Shown here in pieces: positions 1 to 9,015 of a stretch of DNA of 51,356 nt. The notes under the pieces were generated by a model. That model was not told where the DNA came from. It saw only the letters and a list, made by a program, of their open reading frames with translations, and searched no databases. The stretch lies in assembly GCA_035578005.1 (NCBI GenBank), contig DATJYK010000305.1:1-51356 (forward strand). The letters run 5' to 3'. Numbering within the stretch: position 1 is the first letter of the stretch; each line of letters starts with the position of its first letter. The DNA comes from Gp13-AA77 sp035578005. Its GTDB lineage: Bacteria > Acidobacteriota > Terriglobia > UBA7540. The translations under genes and the position numbers were made by a program.

Positions 1-1
1 G

Positions 2-724
2 CAGTTGTATGACTCGCTGCTCGCGGACTGGCAGCCGGAAAACGAGTACCAGACCAGCCTGGTGCGGCGCATGGCGCGCCTGATGTGGCGTCTCGAGCGC
101 TTCGACCGCATCCAGGAATCGCTGATGGTGTATCAGCTCCAAGCCCTCGACCATGACCGAGCGAGCGATTTGCGCGAGCTGACGGCGAAGCATGAGCGGG
201 TGGTGCCCAAGCTCCGGGCCCTGATGCAGGCGCTCGACGCCAACAAGTTCCAGTCGAGCGGGGACGTTATCGAAGGCCTGCGGGGGATCTATGGGGAGCT
301 GCCCACGGGAACCGGATTTGAGATCGTGTCGCGGGCCTGGCGGCTGCTGCCTGAAGGGACCGTGTTCCCGGGTGAGGCTGCTGATGCCGCTGAGAAGGCA
401 GCCACCTTGGGCCTGACCATTGCCACGGGCTCGGAGCGCGACGTGCTTCGCGCCGAGTTGCGCATCGTGCTGCGCGAAGAAATCAAAGCCCGGGAAGCCG
501 CCTTCGCCTCACACCGCGCCGAACTGGCGGAGATGACGCCCGCATTCCGCGATACCATGCTGATTCCCAGGCACCCCACGATGGCGTTTCTGCTGCAATC
601 GAAGGACTCCGACTTGCGCCAGCTCCGATTTGTCACTGACCTGCTGCTGAAGCTGAAAGCCAGGAAATCCCAGCCCCCTGACGCCAACGAAGCCGAAAAT
701 AAGACGGTAAGTCCCACGATGTAA
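2..724 (+). CDS. hypothetical protein, C-terminal part (5' end outside window)
   Basis: The reading frame is open from the first bases, so the gene begins upstream of the window and about 240 C-terminal residues are visible. The start resembles the C-terminal half of proteins, frequent in Acidobacteriota and Planctomycetes, that begin with an STGPxTxxGK-type motif; the phrase LADWQPENEYQTSLVRRMA and the following Trp/Arg-rich helix match my memory of that family. Their function is unknown. The product is helical, charged and has no membrane segment. The last codons run into the first copy of a 50-bp-spaced repeat, so the C-terminus (TVSPTM) is partly repeat-encoded. Family assignment is from recall only. 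Confidence 0.6.
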   Translation, partial: QLYDSLLADWQPENEYQTSLVRRMARLMWRLERFDRIQESLMVYQLQALDHDRASDLRELTAKHERVVPKLRALMQALDANKFQSSGDVIEGLRGIYGELPTGTGFEIVSRAWRLLPEGTVFPGEAADAAEKAATLGLTIATGSERDVLRAELRIVLREEIKAREAAFASHRAELAEMTPAFRDTMLIPRHPTMAFLLQSKDSDLRQLRFVTDLLLKLKARKSQPPDANEAENKTVSPTM

Positions 725-832
725 TTGAAAACACAAGACTTACAAAGTGGCATTGGGAATATCCCACGATATTACTGAAAACAAACAAGTTAAAAGCGCG
801 CCTGCGGGGATATCCCACGATGTTATTGATAA
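711..832 (+). repeat. three 21-nt direct repeats at 50-51 bp spacing
   Basis: Copies start at 711, 761 and 812 and share the core TCCCACGATNTNATTGA followed by AAA or TAA. The first copy overlaps the end of the preceding gene and includes its stop codon. The spacers between copies are unrelated in sequence. The regular 50-51 bp spacing is seen directly; the role is unknown. Confidence 0.7.
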
Positions 833-1217
833 TTAAGGTTGTTATCTAGAATTCATGGCTCTCGACCGGGCCAAGAGCGGGTTATTGCGGTGTGCACGTC
901 ACAGTCGGATCTGTGACAGCCAGCCCGTTTTGTTCTCAGGCCCCGCCCTGGGTGTACCGCTTTCGGGCGTGGTGCCCATTTCTGGACACCCCTACCAATT
1001 CACCCGGACTGGAAGGCCGATAACTCCTTATCTCGGAGGCGCATATCACGCAGAGACGATGGAATGTCGCTTGCTCTCCATTAGCAGTTGATTTCTTTGA
1101 GGCAATCAGCCGGCAGCCACGGCAGTGCTGTTCTGGCCCTGGAATCTCCTGCCTTGTCAGTCCGCCGGCAACTTCAATGGCTCGATTAGAAGTAAGTTAC
1201 CTCACACGAGGTGAGAA
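833..1217. other. spacer without a convincing gene
   Basis: A 78-codon frame (855-1091, plus) lacks a ribosome-binding site and resembles no family I know. A good Shine-Dalgarno for the permease (GAGGTGAGAA) sits just before 1218. I see no clear promoter or terminator here. Confidence 0.5.
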
Positions 1218-3656
1218 ATGAAAGGTTTCTGGCTGGACATTGCTTACGGCTGGCGCACGCTGCGCAAGAATGCCGGCTTCACTGCCCTCGCGGTTCTCAC
1301 GCTCGCCCTCGGAATCGGGGCCAATACCACCATCTTCAGTTGGATTAATTCCACGCTTCTAAACCCGATCCCAGGCGCCAGGAACGCCAGCCGGATTGTT
1401 TCCCTCACTCTCGGTGGAACGGTGGTTGCCCCCGGACAATTTTCCTATCCCGACTATGTCGATCTGCGGGCGGACACCCGGACGTTTTCCGGGTTGGTGG
1501 CTTTTGCCTTCCGCACCTTGGACCTGACCGGCACAGGCAGGCCTGAGCGGTTGTGGGCCGCGGACGTTTCCGCTAATTATTTTGACGTTCTCGGCGTGCG
1601 TCCTATTTTGGGCCGCGCTTTTGTACCAGCCGAGGATCAGAAGCCAGGCGGGGCGCCGGCGACGGTTTTGAGTTACAGCCTGTGGCAGCGGCGCTTCGGC
1701 GGTGATGAGAATATTCTAGGCCGCACCATCTTCCTCAACCGGCATCCCTTCACCGTGGTGGGCGTAGCCCCGGCGGCTTTTCAGGGCACAATGACGGGCC
1801 TTCGTACTGATCTTTGGGTTCCGGTGATGATGCAGCAAGAGGTGGCCGGCGCGTGGGACTGGATCCACGATCGCGGTGACCGCGAACTGATGATGCAGGG
1901 GAGGCTCGCGCCCGGTGTTTCCGTGCAGCAAGCGCGGGACGAAATGAACGTGCTGATGCAGCACCTTACCGAGGCTTTTCCGGACTCGCACTTCGGACAC
2001 AAGGAGATTGAGATCTACCCGCTCTGGCGCGGACCTGATGGCGCCAACGCGTATTTTTACATTCTGTTGCCTATGTTGATGGCGATGGCGGGAATAGTGT
2101 TGCTGCTGGCCTGCGCGAACGTAGCCAACTTACTTCTTGTGCGCTCGGTGGGGCGACGGCGTGAGATTGCCATCCGCATGTCGATCGGGGCGAGCCGCTG
2201 GCAAGTGGTGCGGCAACTCCTCGTGGAGAGCTTGCTGCTAGCCTTGGCGGGCGGCGGCGTGGCCATGCTGATCACACCTTGGACGGCGGGAACCTTAGCG
2301 GATTTCGTGCCGCCCACGAGTTTTCCCGCCTCGCTCGACGTGAGGCCTGATCGCACCGTGCTTCTGGCGGCACTCGTTATCTCCATCATCACGGGTGTGG
2401 TCTTCGGCGTCCTGCCGGCTTTTCGCGCTTCCAGTCTGGATCCGGTGACGACACTAAAGGAGGAAGCGGGAAGCGCTTCGGCAGGACGCCGCAAGGCGCG
2501 CCTTACGAGTGCGTTGGTGGTAGCTCAGCTCGCCATGTCACTGCTACTACTGGTCTCGGCAGGCCTTTTCATCCGCGCCTTTCGGCGGGCGCAACAGCTC
2601 GATCCGGGCTTCAACCCGAACCACGTATTGATTGCTTCTTACGATCTGTTCCCGGCGGGTTATGACCGCCAAAGGGGGATTGAGTTTCACCGGCAACTTC
2701 TCGCGAAGCTCAAGGAGCTTCCCGGGGTGCAGTCGGTGTCTCTCGCCGATGCCATCCCGCTGGGCCTTATGAGGAATACGGAAATGGTGAAGCTCGAAGG
2801 TTACGAGCCGCGGCCTCACGAAGCCATGGACATCCGCAGCGCCGAGGTTGGACCGGATTACCTCCGGACCATGGAGATTCCACTTGTGGCGGGCCGGGAG
2901 TTCACTTTCCAGGATAACGATCACTCACAGGACGCAGCGATGGTGAATCAGGCGCTGGCGGAGCGCTACTGGCCGCACCAGGACGCGATCGGAAAGCGCG
3001 TGTGGGCGCAGGGCCATTGGTCCACGATTGTCGGAGTGGTTCGCAACAGCGATTACGATCAGCTCAACGAGAGTCCGCGGCCGTTTCTCTATTTGCCCAT
3101 CTTTCAGGACTACACGAGCCACCCCATCGTTGAGGTGCGTGTGATGGGCGAACCTTTGGCCTTCGCGCCCGTCCTGGAGAAGGCCGTACACCAACTCAAC
3201 TCTGACCTGCCGCTGTTTGATGTCGATAGCCTGCTCGCCCGCGTCCAGGTGGCTAGCACCAATGCGCGGATCGCCGGAACGTTTGTGGGGGCTTTTGGAT
3301 TGCTGGCCCTTGTTCTAGCCACCGTCGGCATTTACGGCGTCATCGCCTACACCACCCGCCAGCGCACGCGAGAGATCGGCATTCGCGTGGCGCTGGGAGC
3401 GCGGCAGGCCGACGTGTTCCGCCTGGTAGTGGGGCAGGGCCTGCGGCTGACGCTTGCGGGCCTTCTCGTTGGCCTCGCCCTCTCACTGACACTCACACGC
3501 TTCCTGCGAAGCCAGCTCTTCGGCCTCGCAGCCACGGACTCCGTGACGTTCACCGGAGTTGCCGTGCTCCTGTGCGCGGTGGCGCTCGCCGCGAGTTACA
3601 TTCCCGCGCGGCGGGCTTCCAGGGTTGATCCGGTGCAAGCGCTGCGGAAAGAATGA
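1218..3656 (+). CDS. ABC transporter permease, acidobacterial duplicated (MacB/FtsX) type
   Basis: The 812-residue inner-membrane protein has the architecture of the duplicated orphan permeases common in Acidobacteriota. A first membrane helix (about 21-45) follows the conserved WRTLRKNAGFTALAVLTLALGIGAN segment region. Then come a periplasmic MacB-like domain (about 50-270), a three-helix FtsX domain (about 275-405) with the typical RREIAIRMSIGASR cytoplasmic loop, a second periplasmic domain (about 430-680) and a second FtsX domain (about 690-805) with REIGIRVALGARQ. No ATPase or membrane-fusion gene lies beside it, which fits the orphan habit of the family. The substrate is unknown; MacB-type permeases are mechanotransmission proteins rather than channels. 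The start is supported by GAGGTGA eight bases upstream. Confidence 0.93.
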   Translation: MKGFWLDIAYGWRTLRKNAGFTALAVLTLALGIGANTTIFSWINSTLLNPIPGARNASRIVSLTLGGTVVAPGQFSYPDYVDLRADTRTFSGLVAFAFRTLDLTGTGRPERLWAADVSANYFDVLGVRPILGRAFVPAEDQKPGGAPATVLSYSLWQRRFGGDENILGRTIFLNRHPFTVVGVAPAAFQGTMTGLRTDLWVPVMMQQEVAGAWDWIHDRGDRELMMQGRLAPGVSVQQARDEMNVLMQHLTEAFPDSHFGHKEIEIYPLWRGPDGANAYFYILLPMLMAMAGIVLLLACANVANLLLVRSVGRRREIAIRMSIGASRWQVVRQLLVESLLLALAGGGVAMLITPWTAGTLADFVPPTSFPASLDVRPDRTVLLAALVISIITGVVFGVLPAFRASSLDPVTTLKEEAGSASAGRRKARLTSALVVAQLAMSLLLLVSAGLFIRAFRRAQQLDPGFNPNHVLIASYDLFPAGYDRQRGIEFHRQLLAKLKELPGVQSVSLADAIPLGLMRNTEMVKLEGYEPRPHEAMDIRSAEVGPDYLRTMEIPLVAGREFTFQDNDHSQDAAMVNQALAERYWPHQDAIGKRVWAQGHWSTIVGVVRNSDYDQLNESPRPFLYLPIFQDYTSHPIVEVRVMGEPLAFAPVLEKAVHQLNSDLPLFDVDSLLARVQVASTNARIAGTFVGAFGLLALVLATVGIYGVIAYTTRQRTREIGIRVALGARQADVFRLVVGQGLRLTLAGLLVGLALSLTLTRFLRSQLFGLAATDSVTFTGVAVLLCAVALAASYIPARRASRVDPVQALRKE

Positions 3657-3660
3657 AGGG

Positions 3661-3744
3661 ATCGGGCGATTGGGTGAATGGCGATTGAGTGATTTGTGAT
3701 TTGCGATTGAGTGAATTGATTCATCGGCTCATTGACTCAACGAG
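3661..3744. repeat. word-array repeat (families A and H)
   Basis: Immediately after the permease stop lies a run of degenerate 8-10 bp words (ATCGGGCG, ATTGGGTG, ATTGAGTG) passing into ATTCATCGGCTCATTGACTCA. The same words build the large fold-back elements of the phage block 27 kb away, so this copy shows the family also occurs in host spacers. Only one orientation is evident here, so it may be a half element. Confidence 0.75.
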
Positions 3745-3828
3745 AGGCTGCGACGGTATGCTCGTCATCTTGCGCGCCTTGGCCGGTTTCGCTAAGATGG
3801 TCATGTCGGTGGTTATTTGAGGTGCAGT

Positions 3829-4068
3829 ATGCACACTGTGGGTGTCGCGGAAGCAAAGGCTCGATTGAGCGGAATCCTCACAAAGGTCGAGCAAGGACGC
3901 GAAATCATTATCACGCGGCGCGGACGAGCGGTGGCCAGGCTTTCGGCCATTGAGCAACCGAAGCAGGCCATTGATTTCGCGGTTCTGGACACTCTGCGTG
4001 CCCGACAACCCCTCTCGCGGTTTTCCAGTGCGCAGATGATTCGCAAGATGCGCGACGCGAAGTACTGA
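3829..4068 (+). CDS. Phd/YefM-like antitoxin
   Basis: A 79-residue protein with the Phd/YefM-type N-terminus: HTVGVAEAKARLSGILTKVEQG, then EIIITRRGRAVARLSAIE. In this family the N-terminal fold binds operator DNA and the C-terminal tail wraps the toxin. Start choice: ATG at 3829 is preceded by GAGGTG at the right distance; an upstream TTG in frame is less likely. The stop overlaps the next start by one base (TGATG), so the pair is translationally coupled. With the adjacent PIN protein this forms a type II toxin-antitoxin operon, expected to repress its own promoter. Confidence 0.88.
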   Translation: MHTVGVAEAKARLSGILTKVEQGREIIITRRGRAVARLSAIEQPKQAIDFAVLDTLRARQPLSRFSSAQMIRKMRDAKY

Positions 4069-4496
4069 TGATCTACCTGGACACCAGCGCCCTCATCCCG
4101 CTCTTTGTTCATGAAGCCATGTCCGACGCAGTCCGGCGGAAGATGTCCACTCTCCCGCCAGACCGGCTCGCGATTAGCGAGTGGACCAAAACTGAGTTTG
4201 TGAGTGCCATTGGAATTAGGGTGAGGATGAGGCACTTGGATTCGGAGGTTGCTTGGGAAATCGTGCAGGCGCTAGATCGGACGGCTGATGAAAGCTTCTC
4301 GGTGTTGGCTCCGGAGGCGGGCGATTCTGTGGACGCTGCCCGTTATTGTGAACAATTCAAGCTGGGCTTGCGCGCAGGGGATGCACTGCATCTCGCTATC
4401 GCATCGAATCACGGAGCAGAGATGGTGTATTCGCTGGACCAGCGTATGGTGGCGTGTGCACAAAGCCTAAAGATCAAGGCACAAGTTTTGGTTTGA
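4068..4496 (+). CDS. PIN-domain toxin (VapC-like ribonuclease)
   Basis: The 142-residue protein carries the acidic tetrad of PIN nucleases: D5 in IYLDTSAL, E43 in KTEF, D105 in RAGDALHLA and D124 in YSLDQRM. Family knowledge: these are Mg-dependent endoribonucleases that often cut tRNA or rRNA and are silenced by the cognate antitoxin. The gene is coupled to the antitoxin through a TGATG overlap. It looks intact, at the usual length for VapC. The RNA target cannot be read from sequence. Confidence 0.9.
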   Translation: MIYLDTSALIPLFVHEAMSDAVRRKMSTLPPDRLAISEWTKTEFVSAIGIRVRMRHLDSEVAWEIVQALDRTADESFSVLAPEAGDSVDAARYCEQFKLGLRAGDALHLAIASNHGAEMVYSLDQRMVACAQSLKIKAQVLV

Positions 4497-4533
4497 CGCC
4501 GGGATCCGCCTTTGGTCGGCCCTCGGTGACTGT

Positions 4534-5133
4534 TCATCCATGGGTCCTGTGCTTTTCCATCTTGGCCTCAAGTGTGGCCTTCACCTGCGGCCATTCTTTG
4601 CGAATCACACTAAAGTAGACACTATGCCGCAGACGGCCGCTGGCCGTGACCATGTGATTGCGAAAAATGCCCTCTTCTTTGGCGCCGATCCGGGCGATCG
4701 CGCGGCGCGACTGCTGGTTGAGAGAATCCGTTTTGAGCTCGACGCGATTGCAGCCCCACGTCTCGAACGCATGCCGCATCATCAGGTACTTGGCTTCGGT
4801 ATTGATAGCGGTCCGCTGCCATTCGGGAGCGATCCAGGTGCCGCCGATCTCCACCCGCAGGTGGGCAGGCTCGATGTTCATGAAGCGTGTTGAACCCACG
4901 GCCAGGTCCAATTGCGTGTCGACAGTGGCGAACGGCAAGGACCTTCCGGCCGCCTGTTCCTCAAGCGCGGTCACGATGAACTTGCGCATTGCTGCTCTGG
5001 TGCGCACGGGCTCACTAAACCAGCGGAAGACGTCACCGTGAAGGCCAATTTCAGCGAGGCGAGACAGGTGCGCGAGGGAAAGAGGCTCAAGACGCACATT
5101 TTGGCCTTTAAGCACGACGGGTCGGACGATCAT
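4534..5133 (-). CDS. GNAT N-acetyltransferase (RimJ/RimL-like)
   Basis: A 199-residue protein matching the RimJ/RimL branch of the GNAT fold. The N-terminal LKGQNVRLEPLSLAH strand-helix, the central GSTRFMNI strand and the acetyl-CoA-binding region around GGTWIAPEWQRTAINTEAK are visible. Next come LMRHAFETWGCNRVELKTDSLNQQSRRAIARIGAKEEG and a C-terminal YFSVIRKEW strand. Enzymes of this type acetylate protein N-termini or small amines from acetyl-CoA in the cytoplasm; the substrate is unknown. It converges with the toxin-antitoxin operon. No strong ribosome-binding site precedes the ATG at 5133, but the family normally starts here. Confidence 0.9.
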   Translation of the reverse strand: MIVRPVVLKGQNVRLEPLSLAHLSRLAEIGLHGDVFRWFSEPVRTRAAMRKFIVTALEEQAAGRSLPFATVDTQLDLAVGSTRFMNIEPAHLRVEIGGTWIAPEWQRTAINTEAKYLMMRHAFETWGCNRVELKTDSLNQQSRRAIARIGAKEEGIFRNHMVTASGRLRHSVYFSVIRKEWPQVKATLEAKMEKHRTHG

Positions 5134-5244
5134 GGGTTGAAGAATTGAGCGATCTGCTCATCGCCCCCTGACCCACGGCGCGGAAACCTCGTATCGCGCC
5201 CCGCACCTCCAATGAATGAGCAGGTCACTGCGCGAATCGCGCAA

Positions 5245-5535
5245 TCAGGCCAGGCGAGCTGAACACTCGAAAGCCCGCGCAGATGCTGCACGCGCAACCA
5301 GCGGAAGGGACGGCTCCAACCGCCAACTGGCCAGCAGGAATACTTTGCCGCTAACCGGCGAAATGTGGATGAAGAAGGCGCGGTCTCCATCCGCGACGTC
5401 GTAGAATCCTTTGCGGCGGGGGTCTGCGTCAGCGATAGCGCCATCGGTGAGCAGCGTGGACAGCCGGTCGACGATGCTTTGCGGGTACTTGTGGATGTTA
5501 TCGATTGCCGGTTTGTGATTAAGCCGAATCAACAT
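5245..5535 (-). CDS. small conserved hypothetical protein
   Basis: A 96-residue product starting at ATG 5535, chosen because GGAGG lies at good spacing upstream; a longer frame to 5643 has no such site. The central part (DADPRRKGFYDVADGDRAFFIHISP, then GKVFLLASW) is well structured with alternating beta-like segments and looks like a real cytoplasmic domain. I do not recognise a named family. No signal peptide or membrane segment is present. It reads away from the S8 protease and may be transcribed alone. Confidence 0.65.
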   Translation of the reverse strand: MLIRLNHKPAIDNIHKYPQSIVDRLSTLLTDGAIADADPRRKGFYDVADGDRAFFIHISPVSGKVFLLASWRLEPSLPLVARAASARAFECSARLA

Positions 5536-6048
5536 CACAGCCTCCTTGCATCCTTCAGTTACTATTACGCTGTTGGACGTCCAAAAGTTTCCCTCTGCCA
5601 TTGCAATTGCGTGATTGAGGGTGAAACCTAAGAGCAATCCCACTAAACACTGAAGACGTTAGAACCCTCCGCAAAATTACATGCTCATTACGGGCGCCGG
5701 CCTTCGCCCTTCGTTTCTGGCCGCAAGTCCAAGCAGAACTGCAGCACGCTAGTCCGTTTAGACGCAAAGGACCCCGATGTGGTTTGCACGAGAAGTTGAG
5801 GTAAAACGAGCCTCTGCCGTATCTATGAGTTGCGGAGAGTCATATTGGGCGTGAGTGGAAGGCCGTGACCGCAAATTGCCTCGAGCCCCGGTCGTAAGAG
5901 TCCGGCGTTGTCGGGCAGGATTTCCGGGCGATGCGAGTAGGTCTATGGCATAACCGGGGTCTGAAGAAGGCCTCTTTCGCGAATTGAATCAAGCTCTCAG
6001 GGCTCCCATGATAGGCTGCGGCATGGAAGCCCCGAGGAGAAGGGGAGA
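5536..6048. other. spacer, no gene seen
   Basis: About 500 bases between the small hypothetical gene and the protease stop. All frames are short or lack ribosome-binding sites. A weak GC hairpin (CCCC-loop-GGGG) just past the protease stop could contribute to termination but has no T tract. Confidence 0.5.
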
Positions 6049-7830
6049 TTATTGCTCTCCCATTGTCAGGATGTTTGTGGCCTGCGGCGAGCCGTTGCCC
6101 CAGACCGATTGATTTCCCCAAACGTATTGGTTACCCCAGACGTACTGGTTGCCCCAGACCGATTGGTTGCCCCAAATGGATTGATTACCCCAAACGTATT
6201 GGTTGCCCCAAACCGACTGCGAAGCGGAAAGTGGGACGCCCCAAGGCTCATCTTGACTGCCCCACAGAGCATTGGAGCCCGGAAGCACCGTGTTGCCCCA
6301 CACGTATTGTAACGAGTAGTCAGGAGTGGAACCCCACACCGACGACGCGGCTGGCGTAAGATAGGCGTTCCCCGAAACTGGATCCCACGTTGCCACAGGA
6401 GACATCGCGGAACCGACAGGCAGACTGGCGTCTGCCAGAGCGGCTTGCATGTCGAGATAGCCCGCGCCCACAGTGAAGGCGTCATACTGGTCTACGTATG
6501 TCTGCCCGGTCACTGGGTCGACAGCCGTGCTGGTGGCTGGGAATGTTTTGTAGGCCGTCTTCATCAGCTTGGCTTTCACCTGGTCCGGAGTAAGATTGGG
6601 CTCGGCCTCCAGCAGGTCGGCGACCGCTCCGCTCACCGCTGCGGTCGCCATACTGGTGCCACTCAGCGAGAAGTAATGACCGGACGGGGTTGCGTCCCCA
6701 TTTCGCATGTAGTACGACAAGGCGACCAAGTCGGAAGGATAGTCGCTCGGCAGGGTCGTTCCCTGAGCGAGCATTGATACGACCAAATTGCCGGGTGCGA
6801 CGATGTCCGGCTTGACGAAAAAATCCACCGATGTAGGACCCTTGGAACTGTAACTGGCAATCAGGTCGTCTGAACGCTGCGGTGTACCCTCGGCCTTCAT
6901 CGCGCCCACGGTAATCACGTAGGGGTCGTTACCAGGCGATCCGATGGTCCCGTAGCCACTGTTGTCAAATGAATTGTCCCGGCCGTCGTTCCCAGCGGCC
7001 GCCACTACAACGATACCGGCTTGCCACGCGGCCTCCACGGCCTGGCAGAGGGGATCTTGAGTGTAGCTCTCGAACACTGGCCTTCCCAGCGAGAGATTGA
7101 TCACGCGAATGTTATATCGCGCCTTTAGCGAGATTGCCGTGTCAATCGCTTCTATCACAGTGCTGTCGGTGCTTTCCCCGTTTGCATCGAGAACACGCAG
7201 ATCGAGAAGGTTGGCGTTCGGCGCGATGCCGCGGAAGGAACGAGTGCATTCGCTGCAGGTGGACCACTTGGCATTCCCAGCGATGATGCCCGCAACGTGC
7301 GTGCCGTGGCCATACTGGTCCTGCGGGCCACCTCCGGTAAAGTCCTGCTCGTAAACCACCCGAAATGTGCCCGAAGCATTATAGAGGTCAGCGACCCCAG
7401 TCGCGGCCACGCCGCTGTCGACGACAGCGACGCCAATCCCAGAGCCATCGAAGCCGGAATTCCAGGCCACGCTGGCGTTGATGGCCGCGGCAGTTAAGTC
7501 GAGCTTGCCGCTCACCTTGCGGTCAGGGGAAACATAGGCCACGCCAGGATCGGCAGCGATCTGGGCGAGGGCTGCCGCGGGCACTCTGTAGGCCCCTCCT
7601 TTGACTGACTGCAGCTTGTTCAACAGAGCGCCACCTTTGGTGAGCTGCAGGATTCGTTGGTGGTCCGCGTCAGACGGTTGGTGCTTGAACCTCACAATGA
7701 CGTTAACGTTGCTGCTGCCGTTAACACTGGCTAGATCGGGCGATAGGCTCGCGCTCTGCGCAAATGCCAATCCAACAACGGCGAGATGGACTGCTAACAG
7801 CTTGAATATCTTTTCACAGTAGTGAAACAT
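6049..7830 (-). CDS. secreted subtilisin-like serine protease (S8) with WGN-repeat tail
   Basis: The 593-residue protein begins with a signal peptide (about 1-25, ending AFAQ). A propeptide-like segment (about 40-105) contains an I9-type VIVRFK strand, and the subtilase domain follows. The catalytic triad is clear: D138 in VAVVDSG, H175 in GHGTHVAG and S393 in SGTSMATA, with oxyanion N281 in AAAGND. After the catalytic domain comes a tail of about 90 residues with repeated VWG motifs, ending in seven near-perfect WGNQ(S/Y)(V/I) hexapeptides. Such Trp-rich tails are seen on S8 proteases in this type of bacterium; surface anchoring or secretion is a guess. A good Shine-Dalgarno (GAGAGGAGA) precedes the ATG. 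It is a single-gene unit, exported to periplasm or outside. Confidence 0.95.
   Translation of the reverse strand: MFHYCEKIFKLLAVHLAVVGLAFAQSASLSPDLASVNGSSNVNVIVRFKHQPSDADHQRILQLTKGGALLNKLQSVKGGAYRVPAAALAQIAADPGVAYVSPDRKVSGKLDLTAAAINASVAWNSGFDGSGIGVAVVDSGVAATGVADLYNASGTFRVVYEQDFTGGGPQDQYGHGTHVAGIIAGNAKWSTCSECTRSFRGIAPNANLLDLRVLDANGESTDSTVIEAIDTAISLKARYNIRVINLSLGRPVFESYTQDPLCQAVEAAWQAGIVVVAAAGNDGRDNSFDNSGYGTIGSPGNDPYVITVGAMKAEGTPQRSDDLIASYSSKGPTSVDFFVKPDIVAPGNLVVSMLAQGTTLPSDYPSDLVALSYYMRNGDATPSGHYFSLSGTSMATAAVSGAVADLLEAEPNLTPDQVKAKLMKTAYKTFPATSTAVDPVTGQTYVDQYDAFTVGAGYLDMQAALADASLPVGSAMSPVATWDPVSGNAYLTPAASSVWGSTPDYSLQYVWGNTVLPGSNALWGSQDEPWGVPLSASQSVWGNQYVWGNQSIWGNQSVWGNQYVWGNQYVWGNQSVWGNGSPQATNILTMGEQ
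6094..6219 (-). repeat. 18-bp tandem repeat encoding WGNQxx hexapeptides
   Basis: Seven 18-bp units within the protease 3' end encode consecutive hexapeptides of the form WGNQ followed by SV, YV or SI. The third bases vary between units, suggesting an older array held by selection on the peptide rather than a recent slip-expansion. Confidence 0.85.
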
Positions 7831-8160
7831 CGGTCTCCTCTCTTGGCCTCGCGAGCGAAAGGGCTCTCAAAGGCTTATCCCTCTGTCTTGAACTTCGACA
7901 GAAGTACTAAATCTCATGAACGATGGTCATGGTACTTACGTACTGAAACCATTTCATGTGTTAGGCAAGCCGTAATTTGGCGAGGACAACAGATGCAATT
8001 GGGGGCCGTTGTTTTGCTGGACCTTGTCGTGAGAGAGAAATGCGTTACGCACGGCGCGTTCCAATCATTCCCAACTCGGCATCGCTGCTGGTTGGAGTCG
8101 GCTGAGGCAGGACGAGAGGTTACCTATACGCGAGCAGCAAACTGTGGAGCCGGAGCAGCG
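7831..8160. other. spacer, no gene seen
   Basis: Between the divergently ending nitroreductase and the protease start. It contains a short palindrome (GTACTTACGTAC near 7932) upstream of the protease, which might be an operator, but nothing else interpretable. The 239-codon plus-strand frame across this area is antisense to the nitroreductase and lacks protein-like composition. Confidence 0.4.
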
Positions 8161-8793
8161 TTAAGGCTTGAAAGGCTGTTCCCACTGGGCGCCGAAGACG
8201 ATCTGATCGAGCGGCTTCCGCTGCCGCGGGCTCACTTCGCCCGCGCGATACTGCTCCGGGAGTTTTTCGGGAGCGTCCACATAACCGATCGCGACCGCCG
8301 CGCCCACTTCATAATCGTCGGGAATGCCCAGCACCTGGCGGGCACGCTCGTGATCGAAGCCGGCCATGCCGTGAGCATGGAGTCCGAGAGCCGTGGCCTG
8401 CAACATCAGATAGGCCAGAGCAGCGCCGGCATCGTACATGGCATGCCGGTTCGGCGCGCCGCTGTGACTAAAGGTCTTCTTGGCGGCCGTGATCACCAGC
8501 ACCGGTGCGGTGCTCGCCCACTGCTGGTTGAACTCCACTAACAGGTTCAGTATCTTCTGGTATGCTGCCGGGTCAGACTTGGTGGCTACCAAGAAACGCC
8601 AGGGCTGTTCGTTGTAAGACGAAGCTGCCCAGCGCGCCGCTTCGAAAAGTGTGCGCAGGTCCTCAGGCGATACCATGCGGCTGGAAAAGGAACGGGGGCT
8701 CCACCGGGAGCGAATCAGCGGGTCTACGCCGGGTACCGTATCAGCAATCTTTGTTTTACGCACCTCCGGTTCAGGCTTCGGCGTGGCACTCAT
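8161..8793 (-). CDS. nitroreductase family protein
   Basis: A 210-residue FMN-dependent nitroreductase-fold protein. Typical segments are SPRSFSSRMVSPEDLRTLFEAARWAASSYNEQPWRF (FMN phosphate and active-site region), the central APVLVITAAK strand and GAALAYLMLQATALGLHAHGMAGFDHERAR, followed by PDDYEVGAAVAIGY. Family members reduce nitro compounds, quinones or enones with NAD(P)H; the physiological substrate is open. Start: ATG 8793 with GGAGG five bases upstream is preferred over an in-frame TTG 12 bases earlier that lies inside the ribosome-binding site. Apparently monocistronic. Confidence 0.93.
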   Translation of the reverse strand: MSATPKPEPEVRKTKIADTVPGVDPLIRSRWSPRSFSSRMVSPEDLRTLFEAARWAASSYNEQPWRFLVATKSDPAAYQKILNLLVEFNQQWASTAPVLVITAAKKTFSHSGAPNRHAMYDAGAALAYLMLQATALGLHAHGMAGFDHERARQVLGIPDDYEVGAAVAIGYVDAPEKLPEQYRAGEVSPRQRKPLDQIVFGAQWEQPFKP

Positions 8794-9015
8794 CGATTCC
8801 TCCAAACGTTCTACATAACTGTTAACGTGCTATTTGATGCTCAAAGGGGTAACGGGATTCGAGCTCACTTAAGCTGAGAATAGGCAGGAAGCGCAACGTC
8901 AACGGACGTCAGAATCGAGACGATTGCCGGGTTGTAAGCTATTCTGAGAAGGGAACGCGAAACCGCCTAACCGTGGTCTCTTTGAACAGCGGCTCGCGAA
9001 CGAGGAAACGCGCGT

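Noticed and set aside
855..1091. 78-codon plus-strand ORF before the permease
   Set aside because: No ribosome-binding site and no recognisable sequence.
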